Below are positions 17,848-26,327 of a stretch of 64,000 nt of DNA, piece by piece (within the stretch, counting starts at the first letter, position 1; the number at the start of each line of letters is the position of its first letter). Where the stretch lies: NCBI RefSeq assembly GCF_013433315.1, contig NZ_WXVV01000029.1:23346-87345 (forward strand), written 5' to 3'. The stretch is from Pseudomonas crudilactis. Its GTDB lineage: Bacteria; Pseudomonadota; Gammaproteobacteria; Pseudomonadales; Pseudomonadaceae. A program made the position numbers and the translations under genes. Below the pieces are notes generated by a model. It did not search any database. It saw only the letters and a list, made by a program, of their open reading frames with translations, and had not been told where the DNA came from.

Positions 17848-18678
17848 ATGACCATCATTGCCAGCCTGTTGCGCGCCGCCGAACTGCCGGACTCGCCCAC
17901 CGCGCGTCTGGACGCCGAATTGCTCCTTGCCGCCGCATTGGGCAAGTCGCGCAGCTTCCTGCATACGTGGCCCGAGCGCATCGTGCCGAGTGAAGCGGCG
18001 CTGACCTTTGCCGAGTACCTGCAACGCCGCCGTGGCGGTGAGCCGGTGGCCTACATTCTCGGTCAGCAGGGTTTCTGGAAACTCGATCTGGAAGTCGCAC
18101 CGCACACACTGATCCCGCGCCCGGACACGGAACTGTTGGTGGAAGCAGCGCTGGAATTGCTCCCCGCGACCCCGGCGAAAGTGCTCGACCTTGGCACCGG
18201 TAGCGGTGCGATTGCCCTGGCCTTGGCCAGCGAACGTCCGGCGTGGAAAGTCACGGCGGTGGATCGCGTGCTTGAAGCCGTGGCATTGGCCGAACGCAAT
18301 CGCCAGCGACTGCATCTGAACAACGCCACGGTGCTGAGCAGCCATTGGTTCAGCGCGCTTGAAGGTCAGCGTTTCCAGTTGATCATCAGCAATCCGCCGT
18401 ACATTGCCGCCACCGACCCGCATCTGGTCGAGGGCGATGTGCGCTTCGAACCGGCCAGCGCGCTGGTTGCTGGTGAGGACGGGCTCGACGATCTGCGCTT
18501 GATCGTCGATCAGGCCCCGGCTCATCTGGAGGCCGCTGGCTGGCTGATGCTCGAGCACGGCTATGATCAAGCCGAAGCCGTACGCGATCTGCTGCTGACG
18601 CGCGGTTTCGAAGAAGTCCACAGCCGCACCGATCTGGGCGGTCATCAACGCATCAGTCTGGGGCGCCTGCCGTGCTGA
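17848..18678 (+). CDS. prmC: peptide chain release factor N5-glutamine methyltransferase
   Basis: This 276-residue methyltransferase adds a methyl group to the glutamine of the GGQ motif in release factors. The SAM-binding motif VLDLGTGSGAIALALA is at about 112-127, and the glutamine-binding NPPYIA at about 182. The N-terminal helical domain recognises the release factor. It begins directly after the prfA stop codon. Confidence 0.97.
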   Translation: MTIIASLLRAAELPDSPTARLDAELLLAAALGKSRSFLHTWPERIVPSEAALTFAEYLQRRRGGEPVAYILGQQGFWKLDLEVAPHTLIPRPDTELLVEAALELLPATPAKVLDLGTGSGAIALALASERPAWKVTAVDRVLEAVALAERNRQRLHLNNATVLSSHWFSALEGQRFQLIISNPPYIAATDPHLVEGDVRFEPASALVAGEDGLDDLRLIVDQAPAHLEAAGWLMLEHGYDQAEAVRDLLLTRGFEEVHSRTDLGGHQRISLGRLPC

Positions 18679-19427
18679 ATGATCAGGAATTGCTGCGCTA
18701 CAGCCGGCAGATTCTGCTGCAACACATCGACATCGACGGGCAGCTGAAGCTCAAGGCCAGTCGTGTACTGATCGTTGGCCTCGGCGGACTCGGTGCGCCG
18801 GTTGCGCTGTACCTCGCAGCGGCGGGTGTCGGTGAGTTGCACTTGGCGGATTTCGACACGGTCGATCTGACCAACCTGCAACGCCAGATCATTCACGACA
18901 CCGACAGCGTCGGCATGAGCAAGGTCGACTCGGCGCTCAAGCGTTTGACGGCGATCAATCCAGAAATCCAACTGATCGCCCACCGTCAGGCACTGGACGA
19001 GGATTCCCTTGCTGCTGCCGTGGCGGCGGTGGATCTGGTGCTCGACTGTTCCGATAATTTCTCCACCCGCGAAGCCGTCAACGCTGCGTGCGTAGCTGCG
19101 TGCAAACCGTTGGTCAGCGGCGCGGCGATTCGACTCGAAGGGCAGTTGTCGGTGTTCGACCCGCGTCGAGCCGAGAGCCCTTGCTACCACTGTTTATACG
19201 GGCACGGCAGCGAAGCCGAACTGACCTGCAGCGAAGCGGGTGTGGTCGGGCCGCTGGTCGGTCTGGTCGGCAGCCTTCAGGCACTGGAGGCCTTGAAGGT
19301 GCTGGTCGGTTTCGGCGAACCGCTGGTGGGCCGTTTGCTGTTGATCGATGCCCTCGGCTCGCGTTTCCGTGAGTTGCGCGTCAAGCGTGATCCAGGTTGC
19401 AGCGTCTGTGGCTCGCGCCATGCGTGA
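18672..19427 (+). CDS. moeB: molybdopterin-synthase adenylyltransferase
   Basis: This 251-residue E1-like enzyme activates the C-terminus of MoaD with ATP for molybdopterin synthesis. The nucleotide-binding motif VGLGGLGAP is at about 34-42, DCSDNFSTR carries the Asp of the active site, and two zinc CxxC pairs are present (CYHC and CSVC). The start is a GTG at 18672, inside the end of prmC, giving a seven-base overlap and so probable translational coupling. It could also serve as a ThiF-like sulfur carrier activator. Confidence 0.93.
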   Translation: MLNDQELLRYSRQILLQHIDIDGQLKLKASRVLIVGLGGLGAPVALYLAAAGVGELHLADFDTVDLTNLQRQIIHDTDSVGMSKVDSALKRLTAINPEIQLIAHRQALDEDSLAAAVAAVDLVLDCSDNFSTREAVNAACVAACKPLVSGAAIRLEGQLSVFDPRRAESPCYHCLYGHGSEAELTCSEAGVVGPLVGLVGSLQALEALKVLVGFGEPLVGRLLLIDALGSRFRELRVKRDPGCSVCGSRHA

Positions 19428-20211
19428 AGCGCCGATCGGCGTGTTCGACTCCGGTGTCGGCGGCCTGTCGGTGCTGGCGGAAATCCAGCGTTTGCTGCCC
19501 AATGAAACATTGCTCTATGTCGCCGATTGCGGGCACATTCCCTACGGCGAGAAAACTCCGGAATTCATTCGCCAGCGCTGCAGCGTGATGGCCGGTTTTT
19601 TCCGTGAGCAGGGTGCCAAGGCGTTGGTGCTGGCCTGCAATACGGCCACGGTTGCCGGGGTCGCCGATTTACGACGGGATTTCCCCGACTGGCCGATTGT
19701 CGGCATGGAGCCTGCGGTCAAACCAGCGGCGGCCGCGACCCGCAGCGGTGTGGTCGGCGTGCTCGCCACCACCGGCACGTTGCAGAGCGCCAAATTCGCT
19801 GCGCTGCTTGATCGTTTTGCCACTGACGTGCGTGTGATTACTCAGCCATGTCCCGGTCTGGTCGAGCTGATTGAGAGCGGCGATCTGCACAGCGCGCAGT
19901 TGCTTCAGTTGCTGCAAGGTTATGTCGAGCCACTGTTGGCCAGCGGCTGTGACACGATCATTCTGGGCTGCACCCACTATCCCTTTCTCAAGCCGATGCT
20001 CAAATCGATGATCCCTGCGGACATCAGTCTGATCGATACCGGTGCTGCTGTAGCGCGGCAACTTCAGCGGCTTTTGGCGGAGCGCGATTTGCTCGCTGCC
20101 GGCCCGAACCAGCCGGTCAGATTCTGGACCAGCGCCGATCCTGAGTACTTTAAAAACATCCTGCCACTGCTCGGACAAAACGCTGGTGAAGTGCAAAACT
20201 TCGACTTGTAA
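19420..20211 (+). CDS. murI: glutamate racemase
   Basis: This 263-residue enzyme converts L- to D-glutamate for peptidoglycan. Both catalytic cysteines are present, in ACNTATVAGV at about 70 and LGCTHYPFL at about 183, with the substrate motif FDSGVGGLSVL at the N-terminus. I chose the ATG at 19420, which overlaps moeB by eight bases; the upstream ATG at 19348 would add 24 residues that merely read moeB in another frame. It is the last gene of the hemA operon. Confidence 0.97.
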   Translation: MREAPIGVFDSGVGGLSVLAEIQRLLPNETLLYVADCGHIPYGEKTPEFIRQRCSVMAGFFREQGAKALVLACNTATVAGVADLRRDFPDWPIVGMEPAVKPAAAATRSGVVGVLATTGTLQSAKFAALLDRFATDVRVITQPCPGLVELIESGDLHSAQLLQLLQGYVEPLLASGCDTIILGCTHYPFLKPMLKSMIPADISLIDTGAAVARQLQRLLAERDLLAAGPNQPVRFWTSADPEYFKNILPLLGQNAGEVQNFDL

Positions 20212-20323
20212 AAAAATTGTGAAATAACTAAAAAATCAGCTGAACTTCTAAGCAGGCGCCAGCTTCTATAGCGAAGAGTTATCGAGAAAACCAAACGATC
20301 GTTCCGGTAAAGGAAGTTTCAAC

Positions 20324-20842
20324 GTGAAGCGACTATTCTGCTTGGCCGCGATTGCGGCCGCACTGATGGGGCAAAGTTTTACTGCACAAGCGGCAGGTGT
20401 TGAGTTTGCGGTGGGGGCCACCAGCGATTCGACCATGACGTACCGCCTGGGCATGAATTTCGATTGGGACAAGAGCTGGCTGCAGAGTGATGTCGGTCGC
20501 CTGACCGGTTACTGGAGCGGAGCCTACACTTACTGGGAAGGCGACAAGACCTCCAGTAACAACAGCCTGTCGTTCTCGCCGGTCTTTGTTTACGAATTTG
20601 CCGGTCAATCGGTCAAACCGTATGTGGAGGCGGGGATTGGCGTCGCGGCGTTCTCCAATACCAAGTACGAATCCAATAATCTCGGCGGCTCTTTTCAGTT
20701 TGAAGACCGCTTCGGTTTTGGTCTGCGTTTCAATGGCGGGCATGAAGTCGGAATTCGTGCGACGCACTATTCCAACGCCGGCCTGGCCAGTGACAACGAC
20801 GGGGTAGAAAGTTACTCGCTGCATTACACAATGCCGTTGTAA
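20324..20842 (+). CDS. pagL: lipid A 3-O-deacylase
   Basis: This 172-residue outer-membrane barrel removes the 3-O acyl chain of lipid A. It has a cleavable signal peptide (to about residue 24, TAQAAG). The C-terminal signature RATHYSNAGLA carries the catalytic His and Ser, and the Glu of GVES completes the triad. The C-terminus YSLHYTMPL fits barrel insertion. The start is GTG at 20324 with AAAGGAAG upstream. It lies after murI, as in P. aeruginosa. Confidence 0.93.
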   Translation: MKRLFCLAAIAAALMGQSFTAQAAGVEFAVGATSDSTMTYRLGMNFDWDKSWLQSDVGRLTGYWSGAYTYWEGDKTSSNNSLSFSPVFVYEFAGQSVKPYVEAGIGVAAFSNTKYESNNLGGSFQFEDRFGFGLRFNGGHEVGIRATHYSNAGLASDNDGVESYSLHYTMPL

Positions 20843-20861
20843 CGGATACACGCCTCACCCC

Positions 20862-20951
20862 TGTGGGAGCGAGCTTGCTCGCGAAAGCTATTTCATATTC
20901 AACGATGATGTTGAATGAAAGACCGCCTTCGCGAGCAAGCTCGCTCCCACA
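20862..20951. repeat. REPIN, TGTGGGAGCGAGCTTGCTCGCGAA family
   Basis: Inverted copies of TGTGGGAGCGAGCTTGCTCG enclose a spacer of about 40 bases. The family differs from that at 2331 and also occurs at 29808, 48715 and 52413. Confidence 0.85.
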
Positions 20952-20974
20952 GTTGTTTTCAGTGAACTCAAAAA

Positions 20975-21280
20975 TCAGCGGTAGGCGGTCGTGATGCCTT
21001 TGCGTTCTTCAATGCATTCCGGCGCGCCCATCTCGAACTCGCGGCAAATCAGCGGACGCTTTTCGTAAATCGTGCACATCATGCTGTCGCGATCCAGCGC
21101 CGCGCACCAGCCGTCGTCCAGACGCAGCATCACTTCGCCGCCCCACTCATCGGTATCGATAAAACGATCAGGCACGCCGGTGTCGGTGATCAGCATGACT
21201 TCAAGCTGACAGCAGCACGCCGCGCAAGTGGAGCAGGTGACCGCCGGTTCAGTGATTTGATGGTGGGGAATGGTCTTCAT
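20975..21280 (-). CDS. YkgJ-family cysteine-cluster protein
   Basis: This 101-residue protein carries the CxxC-type cluster of the YkgJ/Fli(S)-motif family: CSTCAACCC at about 16-24 and C-rich positions further on (CAALDRDSMMC, RPLICREFE). Such proteins probably bind a metal or an iron-sulfur cluster; the function is not known. I use the start at 21280, where homologous sequence begins; the open frame runs further upstream into the DUF2878 gene. It lies 53 bases after that gene and may be the last member of the photostress operon. Confidence 0.85.
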   Translation of the reverse strand: MKTIPHHQITEPAVTCSTCAACCCQLEVMLITDTGVPDRFIDTDEWGGEVMLRLDDGWCAALDRDSMMCTIYEKRPLICREFEMGAPECIEERKGITTAYR

Positions 21281-21333
21281 GGCCGGCAGTGTAAGGCAGT
21301 GGTCGACATGCGTGTGAAAGGTCTGACGGACGC

Positions 21334-21825
21334 TCAGTGGCTTAATCGCCGGGCCATCACATGCAACAGCGGAAACAGCAGCGCCCAGAGCAGGCCGATG
21401 CCGATCAGGGTGGGCAACTCGCCGTAGGGGAATTGCACGCCTGCCAGCCGCCCGCCGGCGTAGTACGACAATGCGCCGCCGACGGCACCCAGGGAACTCG
21501 CCAGCCACCACGGCCGGGCGCTCCATGCCAGGCAGTGGCGCAAAGTGGTCGCGAGCAGCGCCCACAACAGCATCAGCCACAGTGGAATCAGCGGCGACAA
21601 ATCCTGAAATTCGAACACGCCCAAAGCGCGCAAAACGCTGTCCACCGCCGTGCCGACAATCACCACGCTCAACATCAAACGGCCTTCAGCCGCCCAACTG
21701 CTGATCCAGCGCAGATGGATGACCAGCACCGCCAGCGCCACCAGCAGCCACAAACTGTTGCCGCCGAGTACGCAGATCAGCCAGCCGATCTGGAACAACA
21801 CCGCATTGGCCACACGCTCAAGCAT
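21334..21825 (-). CDS. DUF2878 membrane protein
   Basis: This 163-residue protein has about five membrane helices (QIGWLICVLGGNSLWLLVAL, LMLLWALLATTL, and LIGIGLLWALLFPLLHVMA among them) and no soluble domain. It belongs to DUF2878. It overlaps the end of the cfa-like methyltransferase gene by eight bases, so it is probably co-translated with it. A role in membrane lipid modification is an inference from context only. Confidence 0.8.
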   Translation of the reverse strand: MLERVANAVLFQIGWLICVLGGNSLWLLVALAVLVIHLRWISSWAAEGRLMLSVVIVGTAVDSVLRALGVFEFQDLSPLIPLWLMLLWALLATTLRHCLAWSARPWWLASSLGAVGGALSYYAGGRLAGVQFPYGELPTLIGIGLLWALLFPLLHVMARRLSH

Positions 21826-23083
21826 CGAAGCGCCCGAGCAGCGGCGCAGTCATTGCAGCCGGTTTGGCCAGCAGCAATTGCGCGGTGCCGATGGTGCGTT
21901 CGAGGAATCCACCTTCGCAGTAACACAGGTAAAACTCCCACAGACGCAGGAAATAATCGTCGTAACCCAACTCGCTCAAACGGCCATGGGCGTGGCGGAA
22001 GTTCTCGTGCCACAGGCGTAGGGTTTTTGCATAATGCAGGCCGAAATCTTCCATGTGCAGCAGGTTCATGTCGGTGTCGCGGCTGACCACTTCGAGCATT
22101 TTCTGCACGCAGGGCAGGGCGCCGCCGGGGAAGATGTAGCGCTGGATGAAATCGACGCCGCGCTTGGCCTGTTCGTAACGCTGCTCGCGGATGGTGATCG
22201 CCTGGATCAACATCAGGCCGTTGCTCTTGAGCAACTGCGCGCACTGTTTGAAGTAGGTCGGCAGGAAGCGGTGGCCGACGGCTTCGATCATCTCGATCGA
22301 CACCAGTTTGTCGTATTCGCCGGTCAGGTCGCGGTAGTCCTTGAGCAGCAGCGTGACCTGATCCTGCAAACCCAGTTGTTCGATGCGTTGCGCGGTAAAC
22401 GCGTACTGCTCTTTCGAGAGGGTCGTGGTGGTGACGCGGCAACCGTAGTTCTGCGCCGCGTAGAGCGCCATGCTGCCCCAACCGGTGCCGATTTCCAGCA
22501 AATGGTCGCTGGGTTGGAGCGCGAGCTTCTGACAGATCCGCTCGAGTTTGTTCAGCTGCGCCTGTTCGAGGCTGTCTTCTGGCGTAAGGAACTGCGCCGC
22601 CGAATACATCATGGTCGGATCAAGAAACTGCTCGAACAGGTCGTTACCGAGGTCGTAGTGCGCGGCGATGTTTTTCTGCGAACCCTTGCGCGTATTGCGA
22701 TTCAGCCAATGCAGGCCTTGCACCAACGGCCGGCCGAGGCGCGCCAGGCCGCCCTCCATGGCATCGAGCACGTCGAGATTGCTGACGAACACGCGCACCA
22801 CCGCTGTCAGATCCGGCGAACTCCAATAGCCGTGGATAAACGCTTCGCCGGCACCAATCGAACCGTTGCCCGCGACCATGCCCCAGACGGCCGGATCCGT
22901 CACATGGATTTCCCCGAGCAACGCACTGCCGGGCGTACCGAACATCAGCCGTTCGCCATCCTCGACCACTAGCAGTTGCCCGTTTTTCAACTGAGCCAAT
23001 TGGCGCAGCACGCCACGGCGCAGTAGCGATCCGGTCAAACTGTTGGCGCTGAACCGACTGATCGACAGACTAGAGGATTTCAT
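21818..23083 (-). CDS. cyclopropane-fatty-acid synthase-like SAM methyltransferase
   Basis: This 421-residue enzyme belongs to the family that transfers a methylene or methyl group from SAM to the double bond of membrane phospholipid acyl chains. The family entry sequence AAHYDLGNDLFEQFLDP is at about 140, the SAM motif LLEIGTGWGSMALYAA at about 200, and VSIEMIEAVGHRFLP at about 265. I chose the start at 23083, inside the end of the DUF1365 gene. Next to an FAD protein and a DUF1365 protein it resembles UfaM of furan fatty acid synthesis rather than a housekeeping Cfa; a cyclopropane product remains possible. Confidence 0.88.
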   Translation of the reverse strand: MKSSSLSISRFSANSLTGSLLRRGVLRQLAQLKNGQLLVVEDGERLMFGTPGSALLGEIHVTDPAVWGMVAGNGSIGAGEAFIHGYWSSPDLTAVVRVFVSNLDVLDAMEGGLARLGRPLVQGLHWLNRNTRKGSQKNIAAHYDLGNDLFEQFLDPTMMYSAAQFLTPEDSLEQAQLNKLERICQKLALQPSDHLLEIGTGWGSMALYAAQNYGCRVTTTTLSKEQYAFTAQRIEQLGLQDQVTLLLKDYRDLTGEYDKLVSIEMIEAVGHRFLPTYFKQCAQLLKSNGLMLIQAITIREQRYEQAKRGVDFIQRYIFPGGALPCVQKMLEVVSRDTDMNLLHMEDFGLHYAKTLRLWHENFRHAHGRLSELGYDDYFLRLWEFYLCYCEGGFLERTIGTAQLLLAKPAAMTAPLLGRFDA

Positions 23084-23885
23084 GGCGGTGCTCCTTGGGA
23101 GGCACAGTGGCGGTTTGAAAGCTGCCGTCGGCAGTCTGATGAGCAAAGATCGGTGCGCGTTTGAGCAGCAGGCGCAGTGCCTGCCAGTAAATCGCCAAGG
23201 CGGTTTTCGCGGTCATCCACGGAAAGCGCCGCAAGTAACGATGCAGGCTGCGACGATCAAGATTTTCGCGTTGCAGATTGAGCGTGGCGTCGAACAGTTT
23301 GTGCTCGCCCTGCCAGTCGGCCATGTGCACGCCGAGGGCTTGCGCGGCGGGACTGAAACTCATGCGGTATTCGAGGTCGCGCGGCAAAAACGGCGAAACG
23401 TGAAAGGCCTTGGCCACGGCGAAGTGCTGGTGAAAATCCTGCAGGTTGGCGGGCGTACGCGCCGGCAGCACGTAGTGATAGCGCTCGCGCCACGGCGTGT
23501 TGGTGACCTCGCAGACAATCGCCGCCAGCTGCCCGTCGGCCTCATGGCAATAAAAGAAACTCACCGGATTGAACGACAACCCCCAGCTACGCGCTTGGGT
23601 CAGCAGGCAAATCGAGCCTTGCGGTTCATGGCCGATGGCGATGCCGACCTGCTGACGCACGGCATCGATCAGGCATATGCCTCGGCCAGTGAATGCCTTC
23701 AGATAGTCCGTCTCGCGAAACGAAAAGGGCGCAAAGCGGCTGCTCCCGGCCAGCGGCGACAGTGCAAGCACTGCATCCTGTTCACTGAGATCGAGGTAGA
23801 GCAAACCGATCCGGTAGCGGAATTCATGGCGGCGCGGCGAGAAACGCCGATGGCCGATCCAGCCGCTGTAGAGGGCGCTGTTCAT
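23070..23885 (-). CDS. DUF1365 protein (UfaO-like)
   Basis: This 271-residue protein has the DUF1365 pattern: RRHEFRYRIGLLYLDL at about 18, SFNPVSFFYCHEADGQL at about 103, and VAKAFHVSPFLPRD at about 155. DUF1365 proteins nearly always accompany a flavin amine-oxidase-like protein and a Cfa-like methyltransferase. As I recall, the Rhodobacter sphaeroides relative (UfaO) is required for furan fatty acids. It overlaps both neighbours (14 and 4 bases). Confidence 0.88.
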   Translation of the reverse strand: MNSALYSGWIGHRRFSPRRHEFRYRIGLLYLDLSEQDAVLALSPLAGSSRFAPFSFRETDYLKAFTGRGICLIDAVRQQVGIAIGHEPQGSICLLTQARSWGLSFNPVSFFYCHEADGQLAAIVCEVTNTPWRERYHYVLPARTPANLQDFHQHFAVAKAFHVSPFLPRDLEYRMSFSPAAQALGVHMADWQGEHKLFDATLNLQRENLDRRSLHRYLRRFPWMTAKTALAIYWQALRLLLKRAPIFAHQTADGSFQTATVPPKEHRHEIL

Positions 23886-25129
23886 AAGGTTTCCCCGAAT
23901 GCGGCGGCCACGCGCAAGGCGCTGACCACACCGTCTTCATGAAAACCGTTGGCCCAATAGGCGCCGCAATAATGCGTGTGTTGCGCGCCATCCAGTTCGC
24001 CCCAGCGATTCTGTGCCGCCACTGCCGCGAGGCTGAATTGCGGATGGGCGTAGGTGTAACGGGCAAGCACTTTGTCCGGGCTGATGCCGGCGCTCTGATT
24101 GAGGCTGACGCAGAACGTGGTGTCGCTCTGAATGCCCTGCAGAATGTTCATGTCGTAGGTGACGGCGGCGTGGGTATGGCCGGCGCCGCTGAGCCGATAA
24201 TTCCAGCTCGCCCAGGCCAGTTTGCGTGTCGGTAGCAAACGCGTGTCGGTGTGCAACACCACTTCGTTGTCGGCGTAGGGCAGGGCACCGAGGATCGCGC
24301 GTTCGGCGTCGCTTGGCACCGCCAGCAGTTGCAACGCTTGATCGCTGTGGCAGGCGAACACCACCTGATCGAAGTGTTCGAGGCCTGCCGGGCTGTGGAT
24401 AACTACGCCATGCACGTCACGATCAACCCGGGCTACCGGGCAATTGAGACGAATCCGCTCTTTGAACGCTGCCGTCAGCGGTGCGATATAGGCGCTCGAG
24501 CCGCCTTCGATAACTTGCCATTGAGGCCGATCACTGACCGACAACAAGCCGTGATTCTTGAAGAATCGCACAAAAAACTGCAGCGGAAAGTTGAGCATTT
24601 CTGCCATCGGCATCGACCAGATCGCCGAGCCCATCGGCACGATGTAATGCAGGATGAACCGTTCGCCGTAACCGCCGGCCTTGAGGTACTCGTCGAGGGT
24701 GGTGTCAGCAGCGATGCGCAGTTCGATGAGGTCGCGTTGGGCTTCTTTGTTGAAGCGCAGGATGTCGCGCAACATGCCCCAGAATCCCGGCGAAAACAGG
24801 TTGCTGCGTTGGGCGAAGAGGCTGTTGAGGTTGTTGCCGTTGTATTCCAGGCCGGTGTCCGGGTCGGTCACCGAGAAACTCATTTCCGTCGGTTTGAACG
24901 GCACGCCGAGCTGCCCGAGCAAGCGGATGAAGTTCGGGTAGGTCCAGTCGTTGAACACGATGAAACCGGTGTCCACCGAATATTGGCGGCCATCGACGGT
25001 CACCGGCACGGTGTGCGTGTGGCCACCGACCCAGTCGCCCGCCTCGAACACCGTGACTTCATGGCGGCGATTGAGCAGGTAGGCGCAGGTAAGCCCGGCG
25101 ATGCCGCTGCCGACGATGGCGATTTTCAT
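23882..25129 (-). CDS. NAD(P)/FAD-dependent oxidoreductase (UfaD-like)
   Basis: This 415-residue flavoprotein has an N-terminal Rossmann motif (IAIVGSGIAGLTCAYLL) and the amine-oxidase-type sequence VGGHTHTVPVTVDG at about 40. The C-terminal FAD contact is HYCGAYWANGFHEDGV. Close relatives act on fatty acyl chains; the Rhodobacter UfaD desaturates a methylated acyl chain, as I recall. I chose the ATG at 25129, in a four-base overlap with the SDR gene. It is predicted to act with the flanking DUF1365 and methyltransferase proteins on membrane lipid. Confidence 0.88.
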   Translation of the reverse strand: MKIAIVGSGIAGLTCAYLLNRRHEVTVFEAGDWVGGHTHTVPVTVDGRQYSVDTGFIVFNDWTYPNFIRLLGQLGVPFKPTEMSFSVTDPDTGLEYNGNNLNSLFAQRSNLFSPGFWGMLRDILRFNKEAQRDLIELRIAADTTLDEYLKAGGYGERFILHYIVPMGSAIWSMPMAEMLNFPLQFFVRFFKNHGLLSVSDRPQWQVIEGGSSAYIAPLTAAFKERIRLNCPVARVDRDVHGVVIHSPAGLEHFDQVVFACHSDQALQLLAVPSDAERAILGALPYADNEVVLHTDTRLLPTRKLAWASWNYRLSGAGHTHAAVTYDMNILQGIQSDTTFCVSLNQSAGISPDKVLARYTYAHPQFSLAAVAAQNRWGELDGAQHTHYCGAYWANGFHEDGVVSALRVAAAFGETL

Positions 25130-25908
25130 GTCGGATCCGTCAGCGGAGGTGACTTGCGCACCATGCGCTTGCCGATCGCCAGTTGGACGCGTGCCGGCAG
25201 TTTCGACAGCGGCCACAGCGCGGCCATGAACAGCGCCGGAAAGGCGATTTCCAATGGCCGATCCTTGAGCTTGGCGAAGATGTGCCGTGCGGCTTTATCC
25301 ACAGGCCAGCTCAAGGGCATGGGGAAGTCGTTTTTCGCGGTCAGCGGAGTTTCGACAAAACCGGGGCTGACCACGGTGACTTCAATGCCTTCGTCGGCCA
25401 GATCGATGCGCAACGATTCGAACAGGTAACGCAAGCCGGCCTTCGAGGCACCGTAGGCTTCGGCCCGTGGCAGTGGCAAGTAGGTCACCGAACTGGCCAC
25501 GCCGATCAGGTGCGGCGCGATACCTTTGCGCAGCAGCGGCAGCGCGGCTTCGATGCAATAACTGCTGGCGAGCAGATTGGTGCGCACCACATGCTCGACG
25601 ATCGAGGAGTCGAACTGTTTGGCATCGACGTATTCGCAAGTGCCGGCGTTGAGAATCACCGAGTCCAGCGAACCCCAGTCCACGGCGATCTGCTCACCGA
25701 TTTCGCGCACCGTCTGGCTGTTGGTCAGATCCCCCGGCACCACCAATACCTGCCCCGGATAGCGTTGCGACAAGACCTTGAGCGGGGCGATCTGGCGGGA
25801 ACTGACCGCCAGGTGCGCACCGGTTTTCAGGATCTCTTCAGCCAGCGCGGCGCCGATGCCACTGCTGGCCCCGGTCAACCAATAACGCCGTGGAGGTGTA
25901 CGACTCAT
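25126..25908 (-). CDS. short-chain dehydrogenase/reductase
   Basis: This 260-residue SDR has the cofactor motif TGASSGIGAALAEE at about 13, the structural NAG at about 92, catalytic Ser in VASSVTYLPL, and YGASK (Tyr and Lys) at about 153-157. All catalytic positions are present. Its substrate is not known. It overlaps the FAD-protein gene and the NTF2-like gene by four bases on each side, so it is part of the same operon. Confidence 0.88.
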   Translation of the reverse strand: MSRTPPRRYWLTGASSGIGAALAEEILKTGAHLAVSSRQIAPLKVLSQRYPGQVLVVPGDLTNSQTVREIGEQIAVDWGSLDSVILNAGTCEYVDAKQFDSSIVEHVVRTNLLASSYCIEAALPLLRKGIAPHLIGVASSVTYLPLPRAEAYGASKAGLRYLFESLRIDLADEGIEVTVVSPGFVETPLTAKNDFPMPLSWPVDKAARHIFAKLKDRPLEIAFPALFMAALWPLSKLPARVQLAIGKRMVRKSPPLTDPT

Positions 25909-26327
25909 CCCATTCTCCTTTTCAGCCAGGCAATGACCCGGCCCAATACTGGCAAGTGCTCATACAGCAGCGCCCCGGCATCAAAGTAATCCCGATGGCG
26001 ATAAACCTTGTCGTGCCACAGCAGATGCGAGCAGCCGCTGACACGAATCACACGGCCACCCGCCAGGCGCGGATGGCGATAACTCATGACCCAGCGCAGG
26101 TAGCCTTCGCAGTCGCCGATCTGGTCGAAACCATGAAAGTCGAAGCGCAGTTCGCTGACGTTGGCGTATAGCTCGCCGAAATAGTCGCGTAACTGCGCCA
26201 GTCCCTGAACCTCGTGCAGCGGGTCGGTGAAGTGAATGTCATCGCTGTACAGCTCGCCCAAGCTTTGCAGGTTGTCTTTGTTCAACGCTGAGAATTGCCG
26301 GGCGAAGCGGCGCAGGAATTCACTCAT
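25905..26327 (-). CDS. NTF2/SnoaL-like protein
   Basis: This 140-residue protein has the small cone-shaped NTF2-like fold pattern (FARQFSALNKDNLQSLGELY, then DIHFTDPLHEVQGLAQLRDY). Such domains act as small enzymes or ligand binders. The start at 26327 overlaps the photolyase gene end by eight bases and the gene ends inside the SDR start. A steroid- or lipid-like ligand is only a guess. Confidence 0.82.
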   Translation of the reverse strand: MSEFLRRFARQFSALNKDNLQSLGELYSDDIHFTDPLHEVQGLAQLRDYFGELYANVSELRFDFHGFDQIGDCEGYLRWVMSYRHPRLAGGRVIRVSGCSHLLWHDKVYRHRDYFDAGALLYEHLPVLGRVIAWLKRRMG

